12,123 nucleotides of DNA from Baffinella frigidus (GCA_026770585.1 MU646306.1:1705606-1717728), one strand, 5' to 3'; numbered from the stretch's first letter, positions 1 to 7,508 are shown. Notes: generated from the sequence alone by a model not told the origin. Translations and numbers: made by a program.

Positions 1-46
<46 letters not shown>

Positions 47-52
47 CCTCTC
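1..52. repeat. (TC)n microsatellite at left edge
   Basis: An almost pure TC dinucleotide run from the first base, ending in TCCC interruptions near 41-52. It is the reverse complement in motif of the (GA)n run that closes the window, so the window may be a contig whose assembly broke at simple repeats on both sides. The true array is probably longer than what is shown. Confidence 0.97.
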
Positions 53-94
53 GCTGGCCGTGTTGGTACTCACCAAGGTCTCTCTCCCTGACAG

Positions 95-172
95 AAGCGG
101 ATGGCGGACCTGACAACAGCTCTCGACGAACTTCGCAATCTGCGCGCCGCTGCCCCTACTGCCCAAAGATGA
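95..172 (+). other. Possible short coding exon or orphan start (MADLTTALDELRN...)
   Basis: A CT-rich stretch ends in CCTGACAG at 88-94, which would make a good 3' splice site. An ATG at 101 then opens a short frame reading MADLTTALDELRNLRAA and stopping at 170-172. The peptide looks like the start of an amphipathic helix and uses coding-like codons. The frame stops just as the dispersed repeat begins (about 160), so if it was real coding sequence it has been truncated or disrupted by that repeat. No donor site or downstream exon could be identified, so this is a weak call. Confidence 0.18.
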
Positions 173-350
173 GCTACTAGAGCCATTCTGGAAGAGCTGA
201 TGAGCTGTTGGATCGATGCTGGGCAAGGTTGGCCACTTGGGAAATTTGGAGAGGTTTGTGTAAATCGTAATGAAAATAATTCAGACGGACCGGTTCCGAG
301 TCTACGTGTGGCTTCGGCATGCCAACCGGCTTTGGCGTGCCGATCTCAGG
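160..350 (+). repeat. Dispersed repeat, copy 1 (uninterrupted)
   Basis: This stretch is diverged but recognisably colinear with 5585-5905. Shared blocks in the same order are GCCCAAAGATGAGCTAC, GCCATTCTGG, GATGAG, GGCCACTT, GAGGTTTGTGTAAA, ACCGGTTCCGAGTCT and TGCCAACC. Here the first two blocks lie almost next to each other; in the other copy they are separated by about 120 bp. No protein is conserved between the copies, so this is probably a transposon relic or other dispersed repeat of unknown class. Confidence 0.65.
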
Positions 351-378
351 GTCACGAGCACAGGGCTTGTTCAAAATC

Positions 379-459
379 AAGGACACGCACCGCCGTAAGG
401 TCCTACGGGCGGCCTATGCCTCGGAGCATAGTACCACCCTAGGGGCGGCACGTGTCCCT
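379..459. repeat. Imperfect inverted repeat
   Basis: The arm near 379-394 (AAGGACACGCACCGCC) pairs imperfectly with 444-458 (GGCGGCACGTGTCCC), about 12 of 15 positions. A further AAGGACACGC occurs at 488. It may be another small foldback element. No target duplication is clear. Confidence 0.35.
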
Positions 460-643
460 AGTTTCGAGTAACTCCTGCACTCGTAAATAAGGACACGCGC
501 AGCTCGATGGGTGGTAGGCTTTCTTCGGTGTGAACGCTAGCGATGCCCTTAGAGCCTAGATACCCACATTCGGGGTAGCTACTGGAGATGGTGTTGCTTC
601 ATAAAAAGGATGCGCACTGCTCGGAGGGGGGTCCTACAAGGGT

Positions 644-745
644 ACCTCGCTCATGAGAAAACGCCCACCCACTCGGACCACCAACGAGGGCTAGGCATAG
701 GGCTACTGAAGGGTCCTCGGGGGAGACGTCTTCGCATGAGCGAGG
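644..745. mobile_element. MITE-like foldback element (family A, copy 1)
   Basis: Arms of about 22 bp face each other: CCTCGCTCATGAG at 645 and its partner CGCATGAGCGAGG ending at 745. The interior (691-745) is colinear with 5656-5710, sharing CTAGGCATA, CTACTG, AGGGTCCTC and ATGAGCGAGG, so this belongs to a repeat family with at least one more member in the window. It has no coding capacity and is short, as expected of a non-autonomous element. Confidence 0.5.
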
Positions 746-933
746 AGATTCTTGACCTGGCTTTTGATCGCGTGCCAAACTCGCTCGACAGCGGTAGGGT
801 CTGGAGCTCTCTCGACTCTCGAGTAGACTACTCGTGAAATTATGGACGTGGCTTGTTGGCACCGACAGGTCGTTGTCATGTACATTGGCTGTAATCTTGT
901 AGGCGTTGAAAGATTCGCCTGCAACTTGTAAAA

Positions 934-1917
934 CTACAACCAGCCCTGGAGCTCCTGCGCGTCACGTGCCAATTCCGCCGCACGCGCCGGCTGCGCAAAG
1001 ATGGTTCCAATTTTTTTGTTTTCCTTCATCTGGCCGACTCTTCCTCCCCGCTTTGCAACTTGCCGAGAGTCTGTAAAAATGACCTCGACCTCGTCCCTCG
1101 AGCGCCGGAAGTCGCTGAAGTACGCGGCTAGGTCGGCCGCCGCCTCCATGCACTCGCGGGGGCTCCGGTTCAGGTGACGGCACATGGAGGTGCGTAACAG
1201 CACACGCGAGCCGCGGCCATGGCGCACCTGCATCCACAGGTCGGTGCCTCGGCTGACCCGCCTGAGCAGCTCGTCGCTGTAGGATTGTCGGGCCACCAAA
1301 ATGGGGGCACCTTTTGGGGACTCTATGACGAGTCCGTCAAAGCCACCGGGTCGACCCCACTGCGCGAGCTGGAGTGCGTCGACGTCGAATTTGTCGAGCC
1401 GTACGCCAAGCCCCAGCTCTTCCATGGCACGCCGCAGCGCCATGAGGTCGGTGCCGCTCTCTTGCGCGAGGCTAGACCTCAGCTCGATCAGCCGATCTTC
1501 CGCCAAGTTCACCTCGGCGAAACGCAGCGGCAGGGCTTCGGCGCAGCGAAGCGCTTTGGCGCGAGCCTTGTCGTCACCGTCGTCAACTGGGGTGAGAAGC
1601 GCAGCCTCCCTTTGCTGCTCGAGCGCTGAGCGCTTCCGTGCCTGCTGTTCGAGCGCCTCCGCGAGAACGCCCCGGAGAAGATTCCGCTCGCGCGACGCCT
1701 CCTGGCCCATCTGCAGCATTCCGCGAACGCCACCGGACGTGCGCCCCAAGATCTGGCGATGCTGGATGAGTCGACCTGGGAAGTGAGGATGAGCAAGCGC
1801 CAGCCCACCCGGGTTGGCGGTCAAAACGAAAGCGTCTGCGCCTGGAAGTCCGTTTGGCATGACGATGCTAACAACCGCGAGGGCTGCAGACAGGGAGAGG
1901 AGGGGCGCCTCGCGCAT
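934..1917 (-). CDS. Plastid-targeted NFACT-R (RqcH/NEMF-type) domain protein
   Basis: An intronless 327-residue frame from ATG (1917) to TAG (934). Residues 1-30 form a hydrophobic signal-peptide-like leader ending in GADA|FVL. Cleavage before Phe is the known signature of bipartite plastid targeting in red-lineage complex plastids. Residues about 75-160 are rich in Glu, Gln, Arg and Leu and look like a coiled coil. Residues about 193-310 match the NFACT-R domain (FbpA/RqcH/NEMF C-terminal): GAPILVARQS, the RGTDLWMQV motif at 223-231, GSRVLLR, AADLAAYFSDFRRS and VGQMKENKKIGTIFAQP. The usual family motif is DLW-x-H; here Gln replaces His. Full-length NFACT proteins (about 550 residues or more) carry an N-terminal NFACT-N domain, which is absent. 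Family knowledge: NFACT proteins bind tRNA and obstructed large ribosomal subunits in ribosome-associated quality control. A plastid role of this kind is my inference. Confidence 0.85.
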   Translation of the reverse strand: MREAPLLSLSAALAVVSIVMPNGLPGADAFVLTANPGGLALAHPHFPGRLIQHRQILGRTSGGVRGMLQMGQEASRERNLLRGVLAEALEQQARKRSALEQQREAALLTPVDDGDDKARAKALRCAEALPLRFAEVNLAEDRLIELRSSLAQESGTDLMALRRAMEELGLGVRLDKFDVDALQLAQWGRPGGFDGLVIESPKGAPILVARQSYSDELLRRVSRGTDLWMQVRHGRGSRVLLRTSMCRHLNRSPRECMEAAADLAAYFSDFRRSRDEVEVIFTDSRQVAKRGGRVGQMKENKKIGTIFAQPARAAELARDAQELQGWL

Positions 1918-2358
1918 CGAAAGCTTTAGGCCAGCTTTTTTTTATCGGATTTTTCCAGTGCCAAAAAAAAGAAAATTCAAAAAAAATCGAGGGGGGACAA
2001 CTTGTGAAACCCTGGCCACTTCACTTTGCTCGACGGTTCTGGAATCCTCACGGTGTCCTCTTCACATCCAGTCGATGAACCCTGCCCAACGGAACAGGGG
2101 AACATGCTCAACAGACCTTGTTCGTGGAAAGTTGACTGAATCATTTAACCATTTTTGATGATTTTTCGGTCACTGATACCCCAAGTTCCATAAGTGGATG
2201 AACAGCCTCCGTATTCCAGAACCATCAAGAAAAGTCAATTGTGACCAGGGATTCCAAAGTTACGGCCCGGAGCGTCAAAGTGACAAAAGGAAGCATGGCC
2301 TTTCTACAGAACAAGTTGCGGTGTCCGTTTATCTTGGGAGCTCGAAGAACCTAAAGGA
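1918..2358. other. Intergenic, 5' flank of the NFACT-R gene; no gene seen
   Basis: Directly upstream of the minus-strand ATG lie T and A homopolymer tracts (about 1936-1990), which would fall in the 5' UTR or core promoter. The remainder has only short frames without codon bias or recognisable domains. I see no RNA gene or clear repeat here. Confidence 0.5.
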
Positions 2359-2360
2359 CC

Positions 2361-2466
2361 TTAACCCTTAAGTGGCCAGGCCTCCAAAATTGGGGGCCTG
2401 AGGTCCTAGGCTGGTCCTAGGGCCCTACGGTAGGGCGTGTGAGCCTACTGGCCACTTAAGGGTTAA
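2361..2466. mobile_element. Foldback/MITE element, family B copy 1
   Basis: Terminal inverted repeats are perfect over 21 bp when flanks are included (2359-2379 against 2448-2468), containing CCCTTAAGTGGCCAG. The interior has no coding capacity. The whole element, read on the minus strand, is closely similar to 11856-11960. Both copies have TA immediately outside the matching termini, compatible with a Tc1/mariner-like TA target. This copy is also bounded by TTAA, which would suit a piggyBac-like target, but the second copy does not share that. Confidence 0.8.
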
Positions 2467-2468
2467 GG

Positions 2469-2813
2469 GGGGTGACGGGCCCGCCTCGGTACCGTTTTAA
2501 GTTAACTTTTAACTCAGTGCGCGCCATTTAGCTGCCTGTTTCCCGTCTTTAACAGATGAGGCTCGTGGTTTTTAATAGTTGAGGTTCCAGTGGAAAATGT
2601 TCTTGTTGGGACGAGACCTGCAACTGTGCAATGGAAAACACACCAGTTTAAACCACTCCCGTTTAAGGCGGGGATAAACATGGTCCCACGTAAATCGCAC
2701 GCTTAACCCCCCATGGCGTGTCGTTGGGCTATGTTGGGAGGAATCAAAACCTGAAGGACCTAAAGCACCTAAAACGCTTTGGGGTTGACCACCTCTCGCC
2801 GTGCAAGGTAACC
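2469..2813. other. Intergenic between MITE and first telomeric array; no gene seen
   Basis: Mixed-composition sequence with no domain-bearing frame on either strand. A 90-codon minus-strand frame exists here, but its translation shows no recognisable features. The right end grades into telomere-like CCTGAACC and CCTAAA words. Confidence 0.4.
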
Positions 2814-2908
2814 TCGAACCCTGAACCTTGATTTCTAAACCCAACTCCCTGACTTATAACCCCCACCTAAACCGTGACACCTAACCCCTAATCCCTAAAC
2901 CCTAAACC
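2814..2908. repeat. Interstitial telomere-like array 1 (degenerate CCCTAAA)
   Basis: Degenerate units (CCCTGAA, CCTAACC, CCCTAAA) become most regular at 2892-2908, where consecutive CCCTAAA units occur. The C-rich strand is on +, as in all the longer arrays of the window. Confidence 0.8.
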
Positions 2909-3152
2909 AGTGACGGCAACTGGGCAAACATTCAGCAGGAGCATTAGAACATGCACTCCACTCAGCACCACAAGGGGCTCGTCACCGTAGAGAACCTCCC
3001 GCTTCTGTACTGCGTAGTGGACGTGACCTGTGTAAAGTCACTCTGGTCATCCTATGGGGTAATATTCCCAGACCCTGGGTTGAATCTCCGTGAAACCTCG
3101 GGCTGGAGCTGTCTCGTGATGTTGCAGTTCTGGGCCATCATCCTGCTCTCGG
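2909..3152. other. Non-repeat island between telomeric arrays
   Basis: About 240 bp of balanced-composition sequence enclosed by telomere-like arrays. A 79-codon plus-strand frame from 2951 runs out into the telomeric repeat, so its C-terminus is repeat-encoded and it is unlikely to be a real gene. It may be a fragment of older sequence; I do not recognise it. Confidence 0.4.
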
Positions 3153-3472
3153 TGAACCTTGAACCCTTAACCCTAAAACAAAACCCCTAAACCCTCAATC
3201 CTCAACCCTCAACCACAAACCCTCAAACCTCAACCTTCAACACTTAACTCTAAACCCTAAACCTTAAACCAAAAACCCTAAACACAAAGCCCCAAATCTG
3301 AAACCCTGAAACCCTGAACCCTCAACCCTTAACCATAAACCCTAAACCCTCAACCCTAAAAACTAAACCCTAAACTCTTAACCCTAAACACAAACCCCTA
3401 AACCCTAAACCCTCAACCCTCAACCCTCAACCCTAAACCCTCAACCCGAAACCCTAAAAACTAAACCTCAAA
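3153..3472. repeat. Interstitial telomere-like array 2 (CCCTAAA / CCCTCAA)
   Basis: About 320 bp of heptamer repeats, mixing CCCTAAA, CCCTCAA, CCCTTAA and CCTAAAA units. Perfect CCCTAAA units occur in short clusters (for example near 3337-3350 and 3390-3410). Three consecutive CCCTCAA units occur near 3410-3432. Array ends are sharp against unrelated sequence. Confidence 0.95.
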
Positions 3473-3837
3473 GCCGTTTTTTTGAGCGGGCTGATCTGAA
3501 CAAAGGTCATCTCAAAAATTGTAACTGGCCGGAGATCCTGAGGATTTCCCTTAGGCCCAAAATTTCAACTGGCCAGAAATGATTTTGAAAAAGACTTAAA
3601 ATTGTAACGGCTCCTGACAATTTTTAGCCTTTTTGTAAAGCGCGAAAACGTTTTTTTCTTGAGGGGGGGCCGTCATTCAAACGGCCATTACTCCTCGACC
3701 CCCAATCAATTGATCTGTGGATGGACTTCCTAGGATAGTGTCCTGTTTCGATCTGTGTAAATACTTCCTCCAGATAAAGTTTCACCCGGATTTACTCAGC
3801 CAGAGCTAGACACTAGCTGCGCAGAAGCCGCTTATGT
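3473..3837. other. AT-leaning island; no gene seen
   Basis: Contains several homopolymer T tracts (about 3477, 3650) and a repeated AACTGGCC word within similar contexts (3522 and 3569). A GGCCGTCATTCAAACGGCC palindromic stretch lies at about 3668-3686. It may be old repeat material. No coding frame is supported. Confidence 0.4.
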
Positions 3838-3898
3838 TCTCTCTTTCTCTCTCGCTCTTTCTCTCTCTCGCTCGCTCGCTCGCTCGCTCGCTCGCGCG
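3838..3898. repeat. CT-rich then (CTCG)n microsatellite
   Basis: An irregular (CT)n tract with TTT interruptions passes into about seven tandem CTCG units and then GCGCGC. Frames crossing it encode only Ser/Leu/Arg or Ala/Arg/Ser repeats and are artefacts of the microsatellite. Confidence 0.93.
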
Positions 3899-4088
3899 CA
3901 AGCAGCAGCAGATATTCGTACGGCGTCGATCCCTGTTCGTTTTACTCATCATCTGCCTGCAGGAGCACGATTTTCCGGACTGCCCTTGCAACCACTTCCT
4001 GCTGCTGTGTGAATTGGATCTTACGTGTGCCTACTCTCATCGTCGCCCTCTGTGCAGAGGCGGCGAACGTCGGTCTGAACCGAACCCA

Positions 4089-4165
4089 GACGCTTGAGGG
4101 GCGAGGTAGCTACCCTAGCTAGGGCCACTATAGGGCCCTAGGCAAAAATGCTCAACTTGAAACCC
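4089..4165 (+). repeat. 77-bp direct repeat, unit 1
   Basis: Matches 4259-4335 over its full 77 bp without gaps and with about six substitutions. The core GGTAGCTACCCTAGCTAGGGCC is rich in short palindromes. The segment around CACTATAGGGCCCTAGGC resembles 5644-5660, linking it to the family A elements. Confidence 0.9.
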
Positions 4166-4258
4166 CGACGCCCACTGGCCGTCCCCGACCTCCCACCTGC
4201 TTGCAAACACGTTCCCTAGCATGTTGTCAGGGCAGAAATAGGGATTATTCAAGTTTCT

Positions 4259-4335
4259 GACGCTTGCGGGTCGAGGTAGCTACCCTAGCTAGGGCCACCA
4301 TAGGGCCCCAGGCATAGATGCTCAACTTGAAACCC
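4259..4335 (+). repeat. 77-bp direct repeat, unit 2, abutting telomeric array 3
   Basis: Second unit of the repeat, 170 bp downstream of the first. Its final bases GAAACCC run straight into CCCTAAACCC telomere-like units, whereas the equivalent bases of unit 1 continue into unrelated sequence. The array may therefore have been seeded or joined at this point. Confidence 0.9.
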
Positions 4336-4450
4336 TAAACCCAAAAACCTAAACCCTGAACCCTGAACCCTCAACCCTGAACATTCAATACTAAAGCCTA
4401 AATCCTAAACATTCAACGCCAAAATCTGAATCTTCAACTCTAATCCCAAT
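4331..4450. repeat. Interstitial telomere-like array 3
   Basis: Degenerate units (CCCTAAA, CCCTGAA, CCCTCAA, then decayed CTAAAGC and TTCAAC words). The right end folds back into a G-rich TTTAGGG-type segment at 4456-4467. Confidence 0.85.
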
Positions 4451-4467
4451 GGGTAGGGTTTAGAGTT
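4436..4467. repeat. Inverted telomere-repeat junction (small hairpin)
   Basis: AACTCTAATCCC (4436-4447) faces GGGTTTAGAGTT (4456-4467) across an 8-nt loop, 11 of 12 positions pairing. It is the only place in the window where I see the G-rich telomere strand on +. Confidence 0.6.
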
Positions 4468-4710
4468 TCCGCACCTTCTCAGCAGGGCCGTACCTCGCGA
4501 ACGGCGGGCCCGATGGCGAAGGCGAAGCACGGCTCTAAAGCCAACTTTCCGCTCTGCGTCCAGCCCAATCGGCGCTGTCTAAGTCCCCCCGCTCCCCGCA
4601 CCTCAACCGACCCTGGTCTTCCCCCTCCCCCCCTTGGAGAGTCTCGATTTTTTTGAGCCTTGAGGTGACCGTTTTTACAGGTTATTTGGTTCAGGCGGCT
4701 CAAAACAAAA
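4468..4710. other. GC-rich island between telomeric arrays; no gene established
   Basis: About 240 bp of GC-rich sequence followed by a C-run and T-run. An ATG at 4513 opens a roughly 50-codon plus-strand frame that begins MAKAKHGSKANF and becomes proline-rich before stopping near 4660. A 74-codon minus-strand frame also exists. Neither has a recognisable domain or a supporting neighbour, so I leave both uncalled. Confidence 0.35.
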
Positions 4711-4938
4711 GGCTCAAACCCCTAAACCCTAAACCATAAACCCTAAACCCTAAACCCAAAACCCTAAACTCTAAACCCTAGACACAAAACCCTGAACCCT
4801 CAACCCTAAACCCTAAACCCTGAACCCTAAATCCTAAACTCTAAACTCTAAACCCTAAACCTTAAACCCTAAACCCCAAACCCAAAACCCAAAACCCTAA
4901 ACCCTAAACCCTAAAGCCTAAAGCCTAAAGCCTAAAGC

Positions 4939-5005
<67 letters not shown>

Positions 5006-5121
5006 ACCCTAAACCCTAAACCCTCAACCCTAAATCCTAAACGCTAAACGTAAACCTTAAACCCTTAACCCCAAAACCCAGACCCCACAGGAGCACCCTA
5101 ATCCTAAACTCTAAACCCCAA
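4711..5121. repeat. Interstitial telomere-like array 4 (largest, with variant blocks)
   Basis: About 410 bp. CCCTAAA predominates on the left. Around 4909-4940 four successive GCCTAAA units occur. From about 4939 to 5008 there are some ten successive CCCTCAA units, after which CCCTAAA resumes. Runs of identical variants point to local unit-by-unit amplification rather than random decay. A 30-bp interruption precedes the last units at 5097-5121. Confidence 0.95.
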
Positions 5122-5388
5122 AACATGGCATGTTTCCCAACAAAGCCTTTGAACGGCATAGGGCAGTGATTTTAGTATTTTTAATCGAAAAGTTAAATCC
5201 TGCACACGGGTGAGCAAGATAGGGCGTTACTGCGCCTGCCTCTGGACGCTGAGAACTGGGAGCGGGGAGTCGGCGGCGAGTTCCTGTACCCCAAGTTTCT
5301 GGAGGTCTGCCCTTGTTACTGGAAGGTCACGTTAACCTCAAGAGCCCTGAACCGTACAGGGATATCTTTGAGGCGTGAACCGCATAGG
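5122..5388. other. Intergenic; no gene seen
   Basis: Mixed sequence without a supported frame. Near its right end the words GATATCTTTGAGGCGTGAACC and CATAGGGATATC begin the repeated GATATCTTG pattern of the next feature. Confidence 0.4.
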
Positions 5389-5562
5389 GATATCTTGTTT
5401 TTGATTTTGTACCAGAGCGTTGACAAATTATGTGTGTGGTTGTAGGTCCCTACAGATGTTGCCCCCCAGTGATATCTTGTTTTTAATTGTGTACCGGAGA
5501 TCTTGTTCTTAATTTTGTACCAGATAGTTGACAAATTCTGTGTGTGGTCGTAGGCCCCTACA
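5389..5562 (+). repeat. Imperfect tandem repeat, unit about 65 bp
   Basis: Unit 1 (5389-5454) and unit 2 (about 5499-5562) share the order TCTTGTT, ATTTTGTACCAGA, GTTGACAAATT, TGTGTGTGGT, GTAGG and CCCTACA. A partial third unit at 5471-5495 repeats only GATATCTTGTTTTTAATT and TGTACC. The repeat generates a repeating minus-strand peptide, which I regard as an artefact of the repeat. Confidence 0.85.
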
Positions 5563-5584
5563 AGTAGCTAGTCCTTCAAGGGGG

Positions 5585-5905
5585 GCCCAAAGATGAGCTA
5601 CAGGGGCATTTCGCTTGTTAATAAATCGCCCCACCCCTAGCACCACCATAGGGCCCTAGGCATACGCCTACTGTAGGGTCCTCATGGGAGGCGGTTTCTT
5701 ATGAGCGAGGTTCTCCTGTACATTACAGCCATTCTGGCAGAGCAGATGAGTTACTACATAGAACAGATGAGTTGTAAACTACAGTAGAGCCTTAATGGAA
5801 GAACTCGGCCACTTTCGAAGTTGATGAGGTTTGTGTAAAGGTGATTAAACCATTCAGATTCACCGGTTCCGAGTCTTTCTGTAACGCGGTGCCAACCTAA
5901 GACGA
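5585..5905 (+). repeat. Dispersed repeat, copy 2 (interrupted)
   Basis: Colinear with 160-350 (see the shared blocks there), but block GCCCAAAGATGAGCTAC (5585-5601) is separated from GCCATTCTGG (from 5728) by about 120 bp of foldback sequence. The GATGAG word is also locally reiterated at 5744 and 5765. No protein-coding content. Confidence 0.65.
5602..5721. mobile_element. MITE-like foldback element (family A, copy 2) inserted in the dispersed repeat
   Basis: The ends are related in inverted orientation (GCTACAGGGGC on the left, TCTCCTGTAC on the right), and subterminal arms are imperfectly complementary (TCGCCCCACCCC against GGGAGGCGG). The right half, 5656-5710, aligns with 691-745. The site is uninterrupted in the copy at 160-350, which defines approximate insertion borders. 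A short TAC-like target duplication is possible but not certain. Confidence 0.55.
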
Positions 5906-6271
5906 AACGTGGCAAAGTCGAAAGGGGCAAAGCTCCTCGGCAAAGCTCTTCCAGAATCGCGCTGGGATCTGCACGCACGAATCTTGTAGGTGGCGTGCAG
6001 GTTCCGAAGTGGGCATATATCTTTGAGCCTTTTTCAGCCAACTAGGCTAAGTTCCCAAAAAGAAAACTACTCCCCAAACTTGGGAGATGGTACCTATGAA
6101 CATGGATTACTCGATTTTAAGGTCAACTCGGCAAGGGGGGAAGCAATTTTTACTAAACACAAAACCACGCCCGCTCATGCCCAGTGCAGGGAGAGTCGTT
6201 CTTCGTGAAACCACTGCAGTGCTGCACTGCGTGCTCATGGTTGTGAGCAACGAAGGGTTCGTGCCGAACAC
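5906..6271. other. 3' flank of the ankyrin gene; no gene seen
   Basis: No frame here shows conserved content. It should include the 3' UTR and polyadenylation site of the minus-strand ankyrin gene. Immediately past its stop codon the minus strand reads GTGTGAGTG, which contains a good donor-like GTGAGT, so a further exon in this stretch cannot be excluded. Confidence 0.35.
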
Positions 6272-7028
6272 TCACACTTGCTCCAGCACCATCCGCACCA
6301 CCCCCGCATCAAGCCACCCCACCCTCGAACCCGCCCCCAGCCGCTCATGATGCCCCATGGCAAACGCCTGGGCCCTGAGCACTGCCTCTGTCTTGAGCAT
6401 CGCCACGATCGGAAGGTGCTGTTGCATGGTCGCATAATCTTCGGCGGTGCTGCCATTGTTTGTCTTGGCCTTCAAAAACACAACGTGTTATCAATCTAAC
6501 GTTTTGAAACGTGTTATCAGTCTCTCGGGGGGTCGCTTCACCCCGGGCAGGGCTTCATACCTGCATGTCTGCCCCCTTGTCAAGCAGGGTGCGCACCAAC
6601 AGCTCGTGGCCCTGGGAGGCAGCCCAGTGTAGAGGCGTTGCTCCATTGTTGGCCTTGGTCGATACGTCTGCCCCGTGTTCGATCAGCATTCGGACGATCT
6701 TGTGGTGATTTTGATGCAGGGCGTTTTGTAGCGGTGTCTCGGCTCTGTTATCGTTGGCACGGACCTCCGCCCCTTGCTCAAGCAGCACACGCACCACCGC
6801 CTCGTGACCCCCCCATGCAGCGACATGCAGCGGCGTGCACTCCGTCGGCCCTCCTCTATCCTCGATGTGTGCGCCGTCCAGGAGCAAACGAGAGACGACG
6901 TCCGTCTGTCCGTGCTGGGCTGCTGTCCAAAGCTCGGGGACAAACGTTGAGGCCTCCATGTGCTGGGCTGCTGCCCAAAGCTCGGGGACAAACGTTGAGG
7001 CCTCCATGCCAGTAGGGTGAATTTCCAT
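6272..7028 (-). CDS. Ankyrin-repeat protein (2 exons)
   Basis: Exon 1 runs from 7028 to 6561 and exon 2 from 6469 to 6272, joined across a 91-nt GT-AG intron in phase 0 (CAG|GTATGA ... TTGAAG|GCC). The product is 221 residues. Ankyrin repeats: a first at about 32-60 (LWTAAQHGQTDVVSRLLLDG); a second at 64-95 (TPLHVAAWGGHEAVVRVLL); a third at 97-129 (TPLQNALHQNHHKIVRMLI); a fourth at 130-162 (TPLHWAASQGHELLVRTLL), crossing the splice junction; and a degenerate fifth. Ankyrin domains mediate protein binding; the partner is unknown. Residues 8-23 and 24-39 are a near-exact tandem duplication. I chose the ATG at 7028; ATGs at 7007 and 6959 are alternatives. The tail after residue 165 ends VVRMVLEQV and carries no named domain I recognise. 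Confidence 0.82.
6912..7007. repeat. 48-bp tandem duplication within the ankyrin gene
   Basis: Units 6912-6959 and 6960-7007 are identical except at one base (T to C), which changes Thr to Ala in the encoded 16-residue unit MEASTFVPELWxAAQH. The unit length is a multiple of three, and each copy brings its own in-frame ATG. The near identity suggests a recent event. Confidence 0.95.
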
Positions 7029-7216
7029 CTCAAGAACCGGGAATTCAGGGGCCCAGAGTCCTGCCAATCCACGCAGCACACCACACGTCAGACACACTCA
7101 CGCGCCCTTTGGCGGCAGCGCATCAGCACAGACGCAACAGCAACAAAGGGGCTCGAGGTGGTTTGTTCTGCAACAACAAAGGGACACCCTCTGACACCCA
7201 CTCTCCCGCCTGGTTC

Positions 7217-7246
7217 GCCCCGCTCCCCCTCAGGGGGGGGCGGGGC
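7217..7246. promoter_or_regulatory. GC-rich hairpin / GC box
   Basis: GCCCCGCTCCCCCT (7217-7230) faces GGGGGGGGCGGGGC (7233-7246) with a 2-nt spacer, 12 of 14 positions complementary. It could be a GC-box binding site or a structural G-run. Function is inferred only from its position between divergent genes. Confidence 0.4.
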
Positions 7247-7508
7247 ACCACACGGCAGGTGGAACGCACCGCGCAACCAGAGAAGAAATGATAATCAGGG
7301 CAGAATGGGCCGCGCAGGGAGAGCTTGGGCGCACCTTGCTGTGTGGGGCAGAATTTTCCGTCTCTTGGAAAGCCCGAACAGACTTCCGTGGACCCTGGCC
7401 TTTGTTCGGAAACTTGAACAGTGTGCCTGTCAGCGGCAGGAAGTCGAGCAACTTGCCGCGCAGGAGGGCCGGCCCTCAATTCCCTTTCCCCCTTGACCGA
7501 AAACGGCA

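Noticed and set aside
1219-1629. 136-codon and 161-codon plus-strand frames opposite the NFACT-R gene
   Set aside because: They are antisense shadows of a GC-rich coding region. The minus-strand frame carries a clear domain and targeting leader; these are Ser/Arg-rich and match nothing.
2951-3190. 79-codon plus-strand frame between telomeric arrays
   Set aside because: Its end is encoded by telomere-like repeat, and the body has no recognisable feature.
3806-4097. Frames with repeated RERARERARE or LARSLARSLA peptides
   Set aside because: They are direct translations of the CT/CTCG microsatellite.
4479-4520. Possible rRNA or conserved RNA fragment (TACCTCGCGAACGGCGGGCC)
   Set aside because: It seemed RNA-like at first, but I could not extend it into any known conserved rRNA or tRNA element.
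5754-6041. 95-codon minus-strand frame
   Set aside because: It lies across the dispersed repeat copy, lacks an ATG at its stated start (TTG instead), and has no counterpart in the other repeat copy.
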